This document shows, piece by piece, positions 32,059-32,678 of a stretch of DNA of 32,678 nucleotides (positions are counted from its first letter, which is position 1; the number at the start of each line of letters is the position of its first letter). The DNA is from a virus: IMG/VR virus record IMGVR_UViG_3300003886_000029, positions 1 to 32,678 of that record; one strand, written 5' to 3'. A model generated the notes under the pieces. It was not told the origin of the DNA. It worked only from the letters and a program-made list of their open reading frames with translations, and made no database searches. A program made the translations under genes and the position numbers.

Positions 32059-32678
32059 AGGGAACAGAAAGAAAATATCAGAAAGCGCGCAGTACACGGG
32101 TCCCGTGGAACAGCTTGCCAACAGCTTTGGGGGTGTACCCCCATTGGAACCGCGCGAATAGGGTATAGGTATTCCCGCCTACGGTTTTCTTTCCCCGGAA
32201 CCCGTTGCCCAAGCCGTTCGTGTCGGAACCGTATACGTGCGTAGCAGTATGAACGCGTTAAGGAATTCATTGCCGATAGTCACAACTGCCACAATAGGTC
32301 AATGCATTGCAAACACGTCAATGAACGGGTTCTCACGATTGGCCGAGGGCGGGGTGCAGGACAATTCCAGGGACAGTGGGGCAGAATAAGCCGAACGACA
32401 ATCTCGCGCGGAGTCGCGGTGTCCTTTCGGCACAAGTGTCAGACCCACTCGAACTTGCTCTCGGACCCCGCGGTCCTTCCGGGACCGGAGGTCGGACTCA
32501 CGGAGAACGAACCCCCCGTCCCCCCCCCCTCGCGGTCGACGTCCCCCTCCCCTCGGCGGTTTTTTTCTTTTTTCCTTTTTAGAAAAAGGACAGAGAGGAC
32601 TGGGGGGACTGCCCCCGTGTGGCTGGGCTTTTGGAGTGGTTCTCATCGGGACTGGTCTCGCTGGTCCTTCTCTCTCCT
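32059..32678. other. Non-coding control region, hairpin-rich, window end
   Basis: No ORF here has a ribosome site or protein-like composition. It holds TGGGGGT/ACCCCCA (32128-32143), CACGGG/CCCGTG around one T (32095-32107), the palindrome CAATGCATTG (32300-32309), GTCAATG twice (32298 and 32317), competing GGACC/GGTCC stems (32463-32487) and TCCTTTTT/AAAAAGGA (32573-32590). From about 32340 it becomes very GC-rich. A packaging site, genome end or early-transcript leader are all possible. Confidence 0.6.
32512..32552 (-). other. Possible G-quadruplex on the minus strand
   Basis: C-runs of 6, 10, 5 and 4 (32512-32517, 32520-32529, 32543-32547, 32549-32552) give four G-runs of at least four on the complement. 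The longest inner loop is 13 bases, which weakens a single intramolecular fold. Confidence 0.5.

Noticed and set aside
32376-32582. Plus-strand GTG-start ORF ending in a Phe run
   Set aside because: The end is a translated poly-T tract and there is no ribosome site or protein-like pattern.
32299-32646. Minus-strand ORF of 115 residues in the right-end GC-rich region
   Set aside because: Composition is Pro/Arg/Gly from C- and G-runs, there is no ribosome site, and codon use is unlike any other gene here.
1-32678. CRISPR array, tRNA, rRNA or insertion sequence
   Set aside because: No regularly spaced direct repeats, cloverleaf with TTCGA-type arm, or transposase motif was found by eye; only the 24317 tandem repeat is array-like, and it has no spacers.

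Overview
The window is most of the genome of a lytic, short-tailed (podovirus-type) double-stranded DNA phage. A head-tail connector portal, large and small terminase subunits, T7-type tubular proteins A and B, three internal virion proteins and T7-gp17-type fibre adaptors all point to T7-like virion architecture. No single-subunit RNA polymerase, integrase, transposase, tRNA or CRISPR array is visible. The promoters I can read are sigma70-like, so the host RNA polymerase probably transcribes the late genes. The proteins suggest a Gram-negative, probably aquatic, host. From memory the gene set resembles Z-genome podophages such as those of Alteromonas, but I could not check this.

Rightward block (about 1-7349): a truncated replication-module protein, a small SSB-like protein, a family A DNA polymerase with proofreading domain (DpoZ type), a PrimPol-SF3 helicase fusion, a PurZ-type adenylosuccinate synthetase homologue, a MazG-fold pyrophosphohydrolase (MazZ type), a DUF7220-like membrane protein, a small acidic protein and a VRR-NUC-like nuclease. 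The central finding is the PurZ-MazZ-DpoZ set: MazZ supplies dGMP, PurZ joins it to aspartate, host PurB and kinases finish dZTP, and DpoZ copies with it. The phage is therefore predicted to replace adenine with 2-aminoadenine (base Z) in its DNA. DatZ, the dATP hydrolase of some Z phages, is not in the window.

Leftward block (31861 down to 7479, minus strand), in transcription order: an Acb2/Tad1-hairpin-domain protein, a small overlapping ORF, small terminase, an acidic protein, large terminase, portal, a tiny Lys-rich protein, a Bbp19-like protein, scaffold, a CxxCxxCC metal-cluster protein, major capsid protein, a terminator, an unknown head-region protein, an HTH/coiled-coil protein with a dual-coding repeat, a small tail protein, tubular proteins A and B in the order B-A, three ejection proteins, two fibre adaptors flanking a GC-rich three-gene module, a propeller-like tail protein, and a lysis cassette (exported protein, membrane protein, M15 endopeptidase, tiny protein, 3-TM holin). 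The two blocks converge at 7350-7478 around a 13-bp-stem inverted repeat.

The right end (about 31862-32678) is the start of a non-coding control region. It holds a strong leftward promoter, one possible tiny rightward gene, then about 620 bp of hairpin-rich, finally GC-rich DNA with C-runs that could form a G-quadruplex on the other strand. If the genome is circular or circularly permuted, the missing early genes lie between the end and the start of this window.
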